The notes under the pieces were generated by a model. The model saw only the letters and a program-made list of their open reading frames with translations. It searched no databases and was not told the origin of the DNA. From assembly GCA_947846985.1 (NCBI GenBank), contig CANTUZ010000002.1:61894563-61958562 (forward strand): 64,000 bases of DNA. The letters are read 5' to 3'. Shown here one piece after another: positions 1 to 11,000 of this stretch (its first letter is position 1; each line of letters starts with the position of its first letter). Origin of the DNA: Fratercula arctica. Taxonomy: Eukaryota > Chordata > Aves > Charadriiformes > Alcidae. The position numbers and the translations under genes were made by a program.

Positions 1-3000
1 TCAATTTTTTTGTCACAGTCCATTGTCTGTGAGAAGGTCATTGTTATGGCCTCTAACTGGACTCTGATTTTTCAGATAGTCTTGAGAGAGGTCTTTTTTC
101 TAGTCACACATTGAGAGTTGTGCAGCATAACTGCTCTTATTGATGGATTGTAGGCACACACACACATATTTAATTTTATCAATATAACTATACATATATA
201 AAGGTCTTTGCTTTTTTTGGTAAGATTCCCTTAGAGGATCAAACGTGATTCTCCACCTTTCTGCAGGGCTTTGATGTGGATGAGGTGAGTGTTGGCCCAT
301 ATCCTCAATGCCTCTTCGACTGTGCAGGTGCCACAGCCTAGATGAGGAACTAGGCTGCACCTTTCCTCCAAGGGTGGTGAGGTTACTGTTCTGGAGTGCA
401 TGCCCCTAGAGGATACAATCTGACTCATCCTAAACTGCTCCGCAGGGGCTTTGGGCATTAACATCCTTTCCACACCCTTGCAAAATTTCTTTAGGCTTTA
501 CTAAGGGAATATTTCCCACATGAGCCAGTATGTGCATGTTTATAGCATCCTCAACTGGAAGTGAGAGTTGGTAAACTGGTTAAAGGAGAAGAGCTGACAA
601 TTAAACAATAGTGCTCTAATATTCTAATATTCATTTCTAATGCAGAAGGGAGAGCAGTTCAAAGAGAGCACACATGCATATACAAACAGCTAGCACCATA
701 TTGGATAAAATTGATGTATTCCTTATTCGTGAGCAAATTTACAATAGAGCTACAGTCATAAAAAAATCTGAACGCAGCAAGATAAAAGGGAGGCAAAGCC
801 ACAATAAATGAAGCATAAATAACATGCTTAGAACTTACAGGAAAACCCAGCAGTTAATATTGGCTAAGACAAAATCAAAACAGATAGGCTAAATAATGTG
901 TAATTCCATATCCTTAACACTAAAGCACATGCTTTACTACACTGGTAAATCGGTTGAGAGTATTTTGCATTTTACAGGCTTGAGCCCTTAATGCAGTGTG
1001 ATAAACTGTGTGATAAATACACATCTATTTCAGTGTCTTGTCAGTCATTAATTCTGGCAGTTATGCCAGTGTTTTAATCTCCCATTTCTCCCACAGACTC
1101 TCCATGTCTCTATTGTCATCCTGATGCATCAGCTCACTTCAACTTCTGGCTTGCAAAATCTCTCTTTTTTTCATTCAAATATCTCCTAGCACTCCCTTTT
1201 TAAATTAATGTGCAAGATGACTCAGCCATAAACACCCCACAAATCTGAAATCAAATCATTGTGTCTCTAAATGCCAAAACCAAATCATTGCCTGAACGTA
1301 TTGCTGCAAGCCTTGTTCTCTTCACCTTCATCATCTCTGTACAGTTTATTATCCTCATTCATCACGTCATATCTAAAATTAGAAGGTAAGCTCTTTGAGG
1401 TATGGCTAATATATTTCCCCCGGTTCCATAAAGATTTTTGATCCAATGATGCTTTTGAAGAGTAGAATATGCACACAAATCAAACAACTTTTGGACCATT
1501 TTTTGAACCTGAGTGATTCCAAATGCTCCAGCCCTCCTTATCACCGGTTTAAAATTAATACATACATAAATAAAGGCATAAACACATTAAGATATAATTT
1601 ATGTAGGCAATTTATCATGGAATAACTTAGCTAAAATCAAGGCAGTCACTTCATCCTGAAACATTCTGCTGTGTTAGGAAGATATTTTCAAACTACATCA
1701 CCCATAGCATATTAATTACTGTAATCTAGTTAAGAGTAGGTGTTACCAGAATGCTTTTAGTACATCAAATGTAGTGGAATACAGTCAGGTGAGCTGGAAC
1801 TAACCAGCATAACTCACATTATAGAATATCACTAGAACAGATCTATGTCGAATACTTTAATATCTTTGCACAAATTTTCACCAGTGTTTTGCACCAGTGT
1901 TTTTGCATTTGACCCCAAACATTTCACATCAATCAGTTAAGGAATCTTTTCGGTTTCTGAAAGGTTAGGGTGCTGTTTGTTGAATGTGTATTTCTTTTCA
2001 TTGCTACAACTGGGATTTACCTATAGCCTATAAAAAAATATTGTCCTTAGGATGTGACCACAAAATTTCTGAATAAGTGAGTAGAAACCCCAGAAAATAA
2101 TGGTTTATATTGGAAACACTGACTCAGCCTTCAACTATAGAGGCATGAACTGTTACGTCTGTAATTACCTGTCAACCTCAGTCTTTCCTAATTAAAGTTT
2201 TCCTCTGCTGGCATGTACTTAAGGCTAACCTTTATTGTTTATTCTAAAATATATGATTACAATGAACCCAGTGTAAGTTAAATGATGTAGTTGTGTCTGG
2301 CTACATACAGCAATTTGACAGAATTTGGTAAATAATGAAACCAACCTCTCCCCAAAACTTACCATGTATAGCAACTTGATACTTCCTCAGTGCCAACACA
2401 CTATCATAACATATAAACATTCATCAAAGTATGAATTCATCAATGTAACAAAGAAAATCTGTAGCTTACCTGAACAAGGGTCTCCTGCATCCTAGGCCAA
2501 TTCCAAAGTATTCTCCTTTCTTCTATAAGAAATTTCAGAATTCTGTTACATAAAAGACTGTGGCAAAATCAGTTAATAACATCAGTTAATAAACAGTATG
2601 AAACAAAACCCAATCATTTAACATTTGATGATGAAAGTCTTTACTTCTGAGAATTTTAAAAATAAAATCCTTCAGATTAGCATTGCAATAAAGCCCACTA
2701 TTTCCAGGTAGAGGTAGCAGTATCTATTATGATTGCTCCCAAATTTTCATGATTAATAACTGGTTTTTCAGTTATTTATAACTACGCCAAATATTTATCA
2801 CCTGAGCTGAAATTTCCCTGCCTCAGGATGAACTTTTCAACTAGATTGGTTCAGTCATTTTCAAGAACAAAGGCTTACATAGTGTAATTTGTCCTTGTGC
2901 ATATGCAGGAAGATAAAATCGTTACTTGTATGATCACATACAATTGACCACTACAGACCCTTGACTCTTTCAGGGTACAAGGATGGTCAGTAACTCTTAG

Positions 3001-3762
3001 GGGAGCAGCTATTTCTTTTTACTCTCTTAATTATTCAATGTACAAATCCAGATGCTATTTACTGAACACTGGAACTGGAAGAGAACATTTGAGTCTAAGA
3101 GAATTCCTCTTAGAGATTTTTATACAGTGTCTTGATATAACAGCTGAGTGCTTCTCCAGCATTAATCTTTTGAATTTCTGCAGTGAATGAAGGCATTGTT
3201 ATTCTCATTTTACTCATGCACAGGGATGAGATTAAAAAAAAAATTATATATATATATATAAAATCCAGTATTTTTATGCTCAAATTAAGATGTCTGCAGC
3301 ACGTTTCTTCAAAGCATTAGCACTATGTAATACTGCATATTCAAAATTCAGTTCCCGTTGGCTTTTCTTGCAGCTCACTTTTCATTATCAGTTGCATTCA
3401 CATATCTTGATGGCACTGTGATGCAGAGTGAAATACATGCAAAAGCCAGATTTGTAGTGCAGAGCTGAAAATTAGGACAAACCAGCTAACTGATGCTAGT
3501 TCTCTGAATCCAGGCTTGTATCCTGAAGCTCACAGAAGAACCTGCTACAAAAAAGTCACCACCATGAAGTATGTGCAACCTATATATATTTTGATTGCAC
3601 TGGAGCTATGCAAATTAATATCAGTTTTGGGAGTGTTTATTACACATAAATGTATTAACTGTAATATCTTTAGGCAAAGGTTTAGTGATTCCAATTTAAA
3701 AAAGGTTTTACTGCCCATTCATCTGCTTAATAAGGTCAGCAATTACTTTAAATACTACAATA
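1..3762. other. Unique AT-rich noncoding DNA
   Basis: No gene or recognisable repeat was found. A patch at about 200-480 is richer in G+C and has short overlapping minus-strand reading frames (80 and 86 codons), but I recognise neither product. A short TA dinucleotide run sits at about 3245-3260, after an A-run. The rest reads as decayed neutral sequence. Confidence 0.6.
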
Positions 3763-4360
3763 GGGGTACATCAAGCACAGCATGGCTAGCTGGTTAAGGG
3801 AGGTGATTATCCTACTCTACACTGCACTGGTGCAACCCCACCTTGAGTACTGTGTGCAGTTTTGGGCAGCTCAATGTAAGAAAGATATCAAACTATCAGA
3901 GTGTGTCCACAGGAGGGTGACCAAGATGGTGAAGGGCCTCAAGGGCAAGACTTACAAAGAGCAGCTAAGGTCACTTGGTTTGTTCAGCTTGGAGAAGAGA
4001 AGGCTGAGGTATGACCTCATCACTGTCTACAGCTTCCTCAAGGTGGGTAGCTGAGCTGGAAGTGCCGATCTCCTCTCTATGGTGGCCAGTGACAGGACAC
4101 AAGGAAATGGAATGAAGCTGCATCAGGCAAATTTGGATTGGAAATTAGGAAAATGTTCTTCACTGAGATGGTGGTCAGTCACTGGAACAGGCTCCCAAGG
4201 GAAGTCGTCACGGCTCCAAGCCTGTCACAGTTCAAGAAGCATCTGGACAACACTCGTAGTCATATGATTTAGTTTCAAGTAGTCCTGTGAGGAGCACAGA
4301 GTTGGACTCAATGATCCTTATGAGTCTCTTCCAACTCGAGATATTCTATGATTCTATGAT
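3763..4360 (+). mobile_element. CR1 LINE, 3' fragment
   Basis: This is the 3' part of a CR1 non-LTR retrotransposon: the end of ORF2 (after the RT core), the 3' UTR and the terminal repeats. Translation at 3782-4054 gives the conserved CR1 C-terminal block, including HLEYCVQFW and [13 protein letters not shown]. The copy ends in ATTCTATGATTCTATGATT, the diagnostic CR1 tail. It is 5'-truncated, as most CR1 copies are, and stops and frameshifts follow codon 90, so it is dead. Another CR1 begins about 30 bp downstream in the same orientation. Confidence 0.93.
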
Positions 4361-4390
4361 TTGTTACAGAATCTACCATAGACAAAATTG

Positions 4391-5270
4391 TAGTTGCCAA
4401 GCCACTCTCCATATTTGAAAAGTCACGTCAGTCAGGTGAAGTCCCTGGTGATTGGAAAAAAGGCAAACGTTGCACCCATTTTTAAAAAGGGTAGAAAGGA
4501 GGACCCTGGGAACTACTGACCTGTCAGCCTCACCTCTGTGCCTGGGAAGATCATAGAACAGATCCTCCTAGAAGCTATGCTAAGGCACATGGAGGACAGG
4601 GAGGTGACCCGAGACAGCCAGCATGGCTTCATCACGGGCAAGTCCTTCCTGACCAGCCTAGTGTCTTTCTACAATGGAGTGACTGCATCAGTGGACCAGG
4701 GAAGAGCAACAGATATCATCTATCTGGACTTCTGCAAGGCCTTTGACATGCTCCCCCACAATATCCTTCTCTCTAAGTTGGAGAGATACGGATTTGATGG
4801 GTGAACTGTTCGGTGGATAAGGAACTGGCTGGATGGATCGTCAAGGGCTCGATGTCCAGATGGAGAGGGGGGACAAGTGGTGTCCCTAAGGGATCCATAC
4901 TGGGACCAGTGCTGTTCAATATCTTCATCAATGATTTAGACAGTGGGATCAAGTGCACCCTCAGCAAGTTTGCAGATGACACCAAGCTGAGTGGTGCGGT
5001 CGACATGCCAGAGGGACGGCGTGTCATCCAGAGGGACCTGGATGAGCTAGAGAGGTGGGCCCAAGCAAACCTTATAAAGTTCAACAAGGGCAAGTGCAAG
5101 GTCCTGCACTTGGGTCGGGACAATCCTCATTATCAGTACAGGCTGGGGGATGATATGAGGAGGCTCTGAGCAATCTCATCTAGTTAAATATGTTCCTGCT
5201 TACTGCAGGGGGGTTGGACTAGATGACCTTTAAAGGTCCCTTCCAACCCAACACATTCTATGATTCTATG
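4391..5270 (+). mobile_element. CR1 LINE fragment with internal deletion
   Basis: This is a 5'-truncated CR1 starting in ORF2 just before the RT domain. The RT is visible in pieces: KPLSIFEKS-type start, [13 protein letters not shown] (motif A), [16 protein letters not shown] (motif B) and FADDTKL (motif C, catalytic DD) near 4974-4994. ORF2 is broken by in-frame TGA codons near 4517 and at 4801-4803. At about 5150-5162 the sequence jumps from the region just after [14 protein letters not shown] straight to the last ORF2 codons and the 3' UTR, so roughly 0.6 kb is missing compared with the copy at 33.1-33.8 kb. It ends with CTATGATTCTATG at 5270. It is close in sequence to the minus-strand CR1 at 33-37 kb. 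Confidence 0.93.
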
Positions 5271-6046
5271 AAAATTCTATATAGGGAGAGGAGGCGTTGT
5301 AATTTGCACATTATATGTTCTTTTCTGTTTCTTGCAGTCTGGCACAGAATTGTTTGCATTTCTTTGCTTGAGGGAATGAGAGAGATCTTTTTATGTCAGT
5401 TACCGACCCACCTCCCTCCACCCCCAGGAAAAAGGACATTATCAGGAATTACATTAGAAATTACATATTCAGAAATTACATAGAAAAATGTAAAATCGCA
5501 TGCCACTAGAAAACACTTATCAGAAAAAAGATCATGCCTAATAGAAAACTGAAGGGCAAGTTTCTGAGAGAAATTCCTTCAGAGATGAGAGGAAAGTTAT
5601 TGGTGTTTGCTTTGAGGGATTATCACGAGGTAATATGGTTTTAAAACTCTTACGTATCTAAGCTTTGTTAAAACAAGTTACTTGAGCCTCAGGATGGACT
5701 AGGAAAAAAAATCTGAAAAAAAATTACACCATAAGTGGGAAATCTAAATTTTTAATTTTGTTAAACTTTGCCCTCTGAGAGTTTATAGTCTTCTGCCTGA
5801 TAAAATATGTCCATCTCTGTATTTAAGTGGAACAATACTGTCACCTGGTGGTTAAGTTTACGAGCAGTGGTCAATCAATTCCAGTTAGAAAAAGGCTTCT
5901 ATTAAACACTTTGCAGAATCTGTGATCTAAACAGCTGAATGAATTGTTGAGATTCATGAACAATTTAATGCTAAGAACTCAGTTGGGATGTCATTAATTA
6001 TAGTGAGTGGCACTAGTATCATGACAATGGGTCAGGAAACCAGTAA
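5271..6046. other. Unique noncoding DNA
   Basis: AT-rich sequence between a CR1 and a solo LTR. No gene or recognised repeat. Confidence 0.6.
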
Positions 6047-6051
6047 CTAAG

Positions 6052-6377
6052 TGTGGTGGTTTGGCCTCAGATGGCAACAAAGAACCACGTGTCGCTCGCT
6101 CAGCGCTTCCCGGTACAGGAAGGATCAAAAGAAAAAGGCAAAACTCTTGGGTTGAGACAAAGGCAGTTTAACAGAACAGCAAAGGGAAGAAGAAAACAAC
6201 AACAATAACACGGACAGAGAAATATACGAACGCGATTATGGAACCGCCGCTCCGGACCCGGGAGGCGGCAGCCCACTCCAAACCCGACTGCCTGCCCCCT
6301 CCCTCCTTTTAATCTCAGGGTGGGCGTGGCTCACATGGCATGGAATACTTAACCCTGTCCCTACCGGAACCAGGACA
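6052..6377 (-). mobile_element. Solo LTR, ERV family A (young subfamily)
   Basis: A 326-bp long terminal repeat in reverse orientation. Read on the minus strand it opens TGTCCTGGTTCCGG and closes near AAACCACCACA. It closely matches the LTR at 27289-27613 and is related to the provirus LTRs at 53045 and 59182. It is flanked by a perfect 5-bp target duplication CTAAG (6047-6051 and 6378-6382). A TTAAAAG TATA-like box and a purine-rich G tract lie in the U3-like half. A solo LTR with intact flanks implies provirus insertion followed by LTR-LTR recombination that removed the internal genes. Confidence 0.92.
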
Positions 6378-6382
6378 CTAAG

Positions 6383-7428
6383 TACTTTTTTATGGAAAGA
6401 GTAAAAAGTTCGCCCTACATGATTCTACCAGCAATTGATTCTGCTGCTTTTTCTTTGAAGTAATCTTCTAACTGAACTACATAAGGTATTCTGGAGTAAA
6501 AACATATAGATAAACACAGATATATTTTTCAGTGTAAATATGGCAGATTATGGCTTCAGATGGCTAAACAAATGAAGGATAAGGAAAAAAAACAAAAATG
6601 AAACAGTGTTTTAACTGTACTACACTGGAATATATATACATGTTCTCTTTCAGTTGCAAAAGGTGATGCCAGAGAAAGTTACCTTCATTTTGGAACATAC
6701 TTAGATGAGATAGCCCTTAATCCTCTAGAAATACCTTTCATAACATTTTGTTGATCCCCAGTTTCTGCATTCTACACTAAGTTTTATCAACGCACCTGAA
6801 GTACAGTATGTTTACCATAGCTTTCAACTGCTTCATTTTTAAAAAATCCAGTTCCTAGATATTTAAAAAAGTGGAGTCCTGAATTTGATTTAACAGCCTT
6901 TGGGAGAGGTGACACATTCATGGTTACTTCTATGACAAGGAAAGGACCCTATTCAGTCCTTTAGCCATTATTATGCTTTCTCTGTTACTCCTTATCCTTC
7001 GTTTAGGCATAATATGAAGTACTTGATGATTATACTGTTTATGACCACAGTCTGTTAATTTTGCTGGAGAAAAGTCGTGTGCATCCAAAGGAGTTCTCCA
7101 GTAATGGAAAACCCTTAAATACTGATGGCAAAAAATTATCTGTTTACTACAAACAAGAACCAAGAAGGCTGTGAATAACTAATTCCAAGACACTGCCTCC
7201 CTTGAAATGCCATCTTTATTAATGTTAGAAAAATATTATTTGATTCTACTATACAGGAACTTCACATCAGTCAGAAACACAAGAGCGCTTTCAAGGTGAG
7301 CTACAGACTGAGCTGACCAGCTATCAGCATGGCCCTCTTGTTAGAGAAACCATACTAGATCTTTAAAATGCTTTCCTTTACTAAACAATTACAGTTTTCT
7401 CTTGCTAGAAGCCATTTTTAGGCAGTGG
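6383..7428. other. Unique noncoding DNA
   Basis: AT-rich sequence between two solo LTRs. No gene or repeat recognised; the short minus-strand frame at 6930-7163 resembles nothing I know. Confidence 0.6.
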
Positions 7429-7433
7429 TTCTG

Positions 7434-8071
7434 TGTCGCAGTTTGGGCTAGGTTGGCCAATGACAAGACACCAGACGCTCTCCCCTACCTCCCACTCCAA
7501 GAAGAGGAAGAAGAGAGATAGAGAGATTTATGAGTTTAGAAAAAAAAAAACTAATGAAATTTTAATAATAAAAATGAAATAATTACAGAGATACAATATA
7601 TATAAATATATACAAAACCGTATCAAGCTCCCAGGGAGATGTCATCGGCAGGCACTGGGAAAGTTCCAGACTGGGCTCAGTGACAGATGGGAACTGGATT
7701 CTGGATCTAGCTTCACAAACCCACAGATCAGGATCAAAGTTAGACGAACTGACAGCGTCCTCCTCAGACATCAGTCATCAAAGAGAGAGTCACTGAAGAA
7801 GCCAAGCCACCAAAGAAACAACACTGGAGAAAAGTCATTGAAGGAGAGCCCCTTTGATCCCTCAGCTTTTATATGGAGCATGGCAGATGGGATGGAATAC
7901 CCTATCAGTCAGTTTTGGGTCACCTGACCTGTCCACGCCTACTCACAGATGCAACCCCTCCATGGGGTAAACAACCAAGTCAGCTGACCCTGGTTGCCAC
8001 AGCAACAAGTATAAGCAAGAGCTTCTCTCACGGAAGGGAATGTTGTCTCTGCTTTACCCCAAACCAGGACA
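7434..8071 (-). mobile_element. Solo LTR, second ERV family
   Basis: A 638-bp LTR in reverse orientation that starts TGTCGCAG and ends CCAGGACA on the plus strand, so it has TG...CA ends. It is flanked by a perfect 5-bp duplication TTCTG (7429-7433 and 8072-8076). Read on the minus strand it opens TGTCCTGGTTTGGGG, has a TATAAAAG box (plus-strand 7866-7873), and about 300 bp further on a possible ATTAAA poly(A) signal near 7561-7566 followed by a T/C-rich stretch. Its ends resemble the family A LTR but its body is different and almost twice as long, so I call it a separate, probably related family. No internal sequence remains. Confidence 0.85.
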
Positions 8072-8076
8072 TTCTG

Positions 8077-11000
8077 TGAACTCAGAGTGGACTCCAATGT
8101 CTGACTAGTTCCAAGTTACTGCAGGTAGGTGAGAAAATGCATCAGTAGACAATCTAATGCTTGGGGGTCTTCACACTCAAAAGATAGACCAGATGCAGTG
8201 GACGCACAGGTTCTCGTTCTCTCTTGAATTTCTCACTCCAAGATAGATTAAGTCATTTTTATGTTTCCTTAGACTCCTGTCAATTCTCTAAAATAAAGAA
8301 ACTTTTCACATGCTGCAGAGAGGTAACCTCAGGCTCTTTGAGTTCAAAGTTCCTTGAGGCAATGTTTTACCATTTCAGTGCTGCTCCTGTGTTCTGTAAC
8401 ACAGCTTCAGAATAGACTAGGAGGAGTTTGTTACACTTCATCTTGGATCTGCAGCCAGGTAAGAACTTTGGAGTGAAGTCCAATGAACTCTGCAGGAGAT
8501 AAACACCTACACGTTACCTAGCCATAAACAGTAGCCAAAGAGGAAATTTAAATTACATGTTATACATTTGCTTGTTTTCTCTACTATGTGTGCAATTGAG
8601 TGAGTACAATCCTCTTAATAGAAATACCTTTCTGCAGGCTGTGATTTTTTTCCAAGTGGAAAGTTGGCCAAACAGCTTTATTCTATTAGAAGACCTTAGA
8701 GTATCACAGTACAGGTGGTAAAGCTGTATTAATGAAAAGAGCCAACCAACAGTCATTTCCAAAAGCCGCATCACTTTGATTCATTTTCCTCAGCAACTGT
8801 GGGACTACATTGTATGTTCTGCCTCTGGCTCCCCATTACTGTCCCTCGGTTCTTTTCATGCCTGCTTTTCTCTTCGATTTTACCCATGCAGGAATGCAGG
8901 AGAAAAGGAGAAAACAGGAGAAAAGAGCATTCAACTTCTCAGTTGTTTTCGTCCACTGAAACACAAGGACACACAAGGGTCAGCAAACCACACAGATGCT
9001 TTTTCAGAAAGTAAATTTAAACATCATTTTGAAGGTAGATTATGAAAGATATTTATACTTTTTTTAAAAAACTTCTTTAAAAGACAAGCAAAAACAGGGC
9101 AAGGAAATATATTTTAAAGGACAGTGTGAAAATGAAAAGAAGCATATGGCCCTTTTTATTTTAATTAATTGTTCAATTATCCTGACTGGAAACACTCTTA
9201 GCTTAGAGGGATTTGCCTGTGGAACACAAGAGCAGACCACCAAAAAATCCCGTCTCCTTGTTTTGATTTAGCAGAAGTTGGGACTTCGGTATACACAACC
9301 CAGCACAGCTCATCGAGTTCTCTTTCTATTGTGTGGAAGCATCAGGGCTTCATCTAGTGTTCACAAAGAAAATTACAGTTAAGAACAATAAAACCTAAGC
9401 CAAACCATAATATATAGCAATAATATTAGTCTAGACATTTTCTTTTTACTTGCTATCAGGAACAATGTCCCATATTTTGTGTGAAGTTCAGGCTGGTGGT
9501 TCCATACCCAATTCACAATATTACCTATCCTACAAAGTATACTGACACAGTGCCTTAGACTATAGATCATATGCATCTAGTCCAAACTGTCATGAGAGTT
9601 GTTAAAGTTTCCTTAATTTCTTAATTGTTTTTAAATCAGTGTTATAATTATAATGTATAAATCTATTCAAATCTATAGAACAATTTAATTTGGTTTTAGT
9701 TCTCCAGTTGCACATGGCTACAGATAGGAATTCTAGTGACTTGAGCTGTCACTTGACCAACAATCTCAGGATACATCATATCCCCTACCTAGACTAGTAG
9801 GAAAATTGTTTGCCATGTAATTGCTTCAAAAGAGCTTGAGAATAGGATACTAGTCTGCTCCTGATTATGATAACATACATCTCAAGGCCTTTGAAGAAAC
9901 CAAGGACAACCTTTTAATGAACTGGGTTAGACTACTCCTAAGATGGTACAAAATATACTCAGTGCTGTTTAAAAATGTAAATCTAAACTGTGGCAAAGAA
10001 ACTTGTTCAGGAATGGCTAACAATGTACAGCAAACAGTATAAGATTCTTATATTTTCTTTCAAGTGGCTGATCATAAAAACCTCTGAACTCTGAAGATGC
10101 TTAGATGCTTAGGACTTTACAAAACAGGCCCAGAAGATTATTTTCTAAGTAGAAGCAAGCCAAGATTTAAAGAAAGAAAGATGACTAAATTTTTATTGAT
10201 GCCATGATGTGAATCAGAGGCCTCGGAATGTCTAAAATGAGTACTGCATGGAAATATAAAGCCATGTTTATTGATAAGGATATTAAAAAACTTACATTTT
10301 CAGATATCCCCAGATCTAGAATAATTTTTTTTTCTGCAAATGTGAAATGATGCTAGAGTTACCACTATGCCCGGAAACAACTTTTTAACATGTTCTTATT
10401 ATAACTGTATGCTTCTATTCCACTAGTACTCAGAACTTTTTCTTTTACTTTCTACCGTTGTTTAACTTTTATTACTAGCAAGGACTATAACTTCAGCAGC
10501 ATCCACGGAAAGGAAAATTTGTGTTTAACTTCAATTGACTGTGGCTCACATGAGCTTCGTAAATTTTTTTTAGGAGCAAGCTTATTGCTGATGCAGATGA
10601 TTGGCTTATATTGTGGAACTGTCCCCGGAAAACATGGAAGGGATGTTGTACTCATAGATGTCCTAGTAGCCAGAATGAAAATAAACAGCAAAACAGTCTG
10701 TATCTGCCACACTGTTTTCTCTCAAAATAACCGTGCTGCAGTTAAGGAACCACCCACCTGCACTCTTTACATCCCTACCATCCAAAAGCAAACATGATCA
10801 TGGACACTGTCTTCACACACTGGAAGTAGTCATACTCCCTTGGGCAAGTGCACTGTAAGCCAGCATGTTCCGGTTTTTCAGTATTTTGCATTGAAAGCCA
10901 GTATGTATCTGCACAAGCAAAAGAAAGCTAGATTAAGTTTTAAATACTCTGAGTGGTTATTTTACTGCTATTTTCAATGGTTGTGTATAAAGTATGTCTA

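Noticed and set aside
100..480. Overlapping minus-strand frames of 80 and 86 codons in a GC-richer patch
   Set aside because: No recognised domain, no splice context I could defend, and only one long frame with moderate composition bias.
10485..10797. Opposed frames of 75 and 92 codons
   Set aside because: Mutual shadows on opposite strands without homology.
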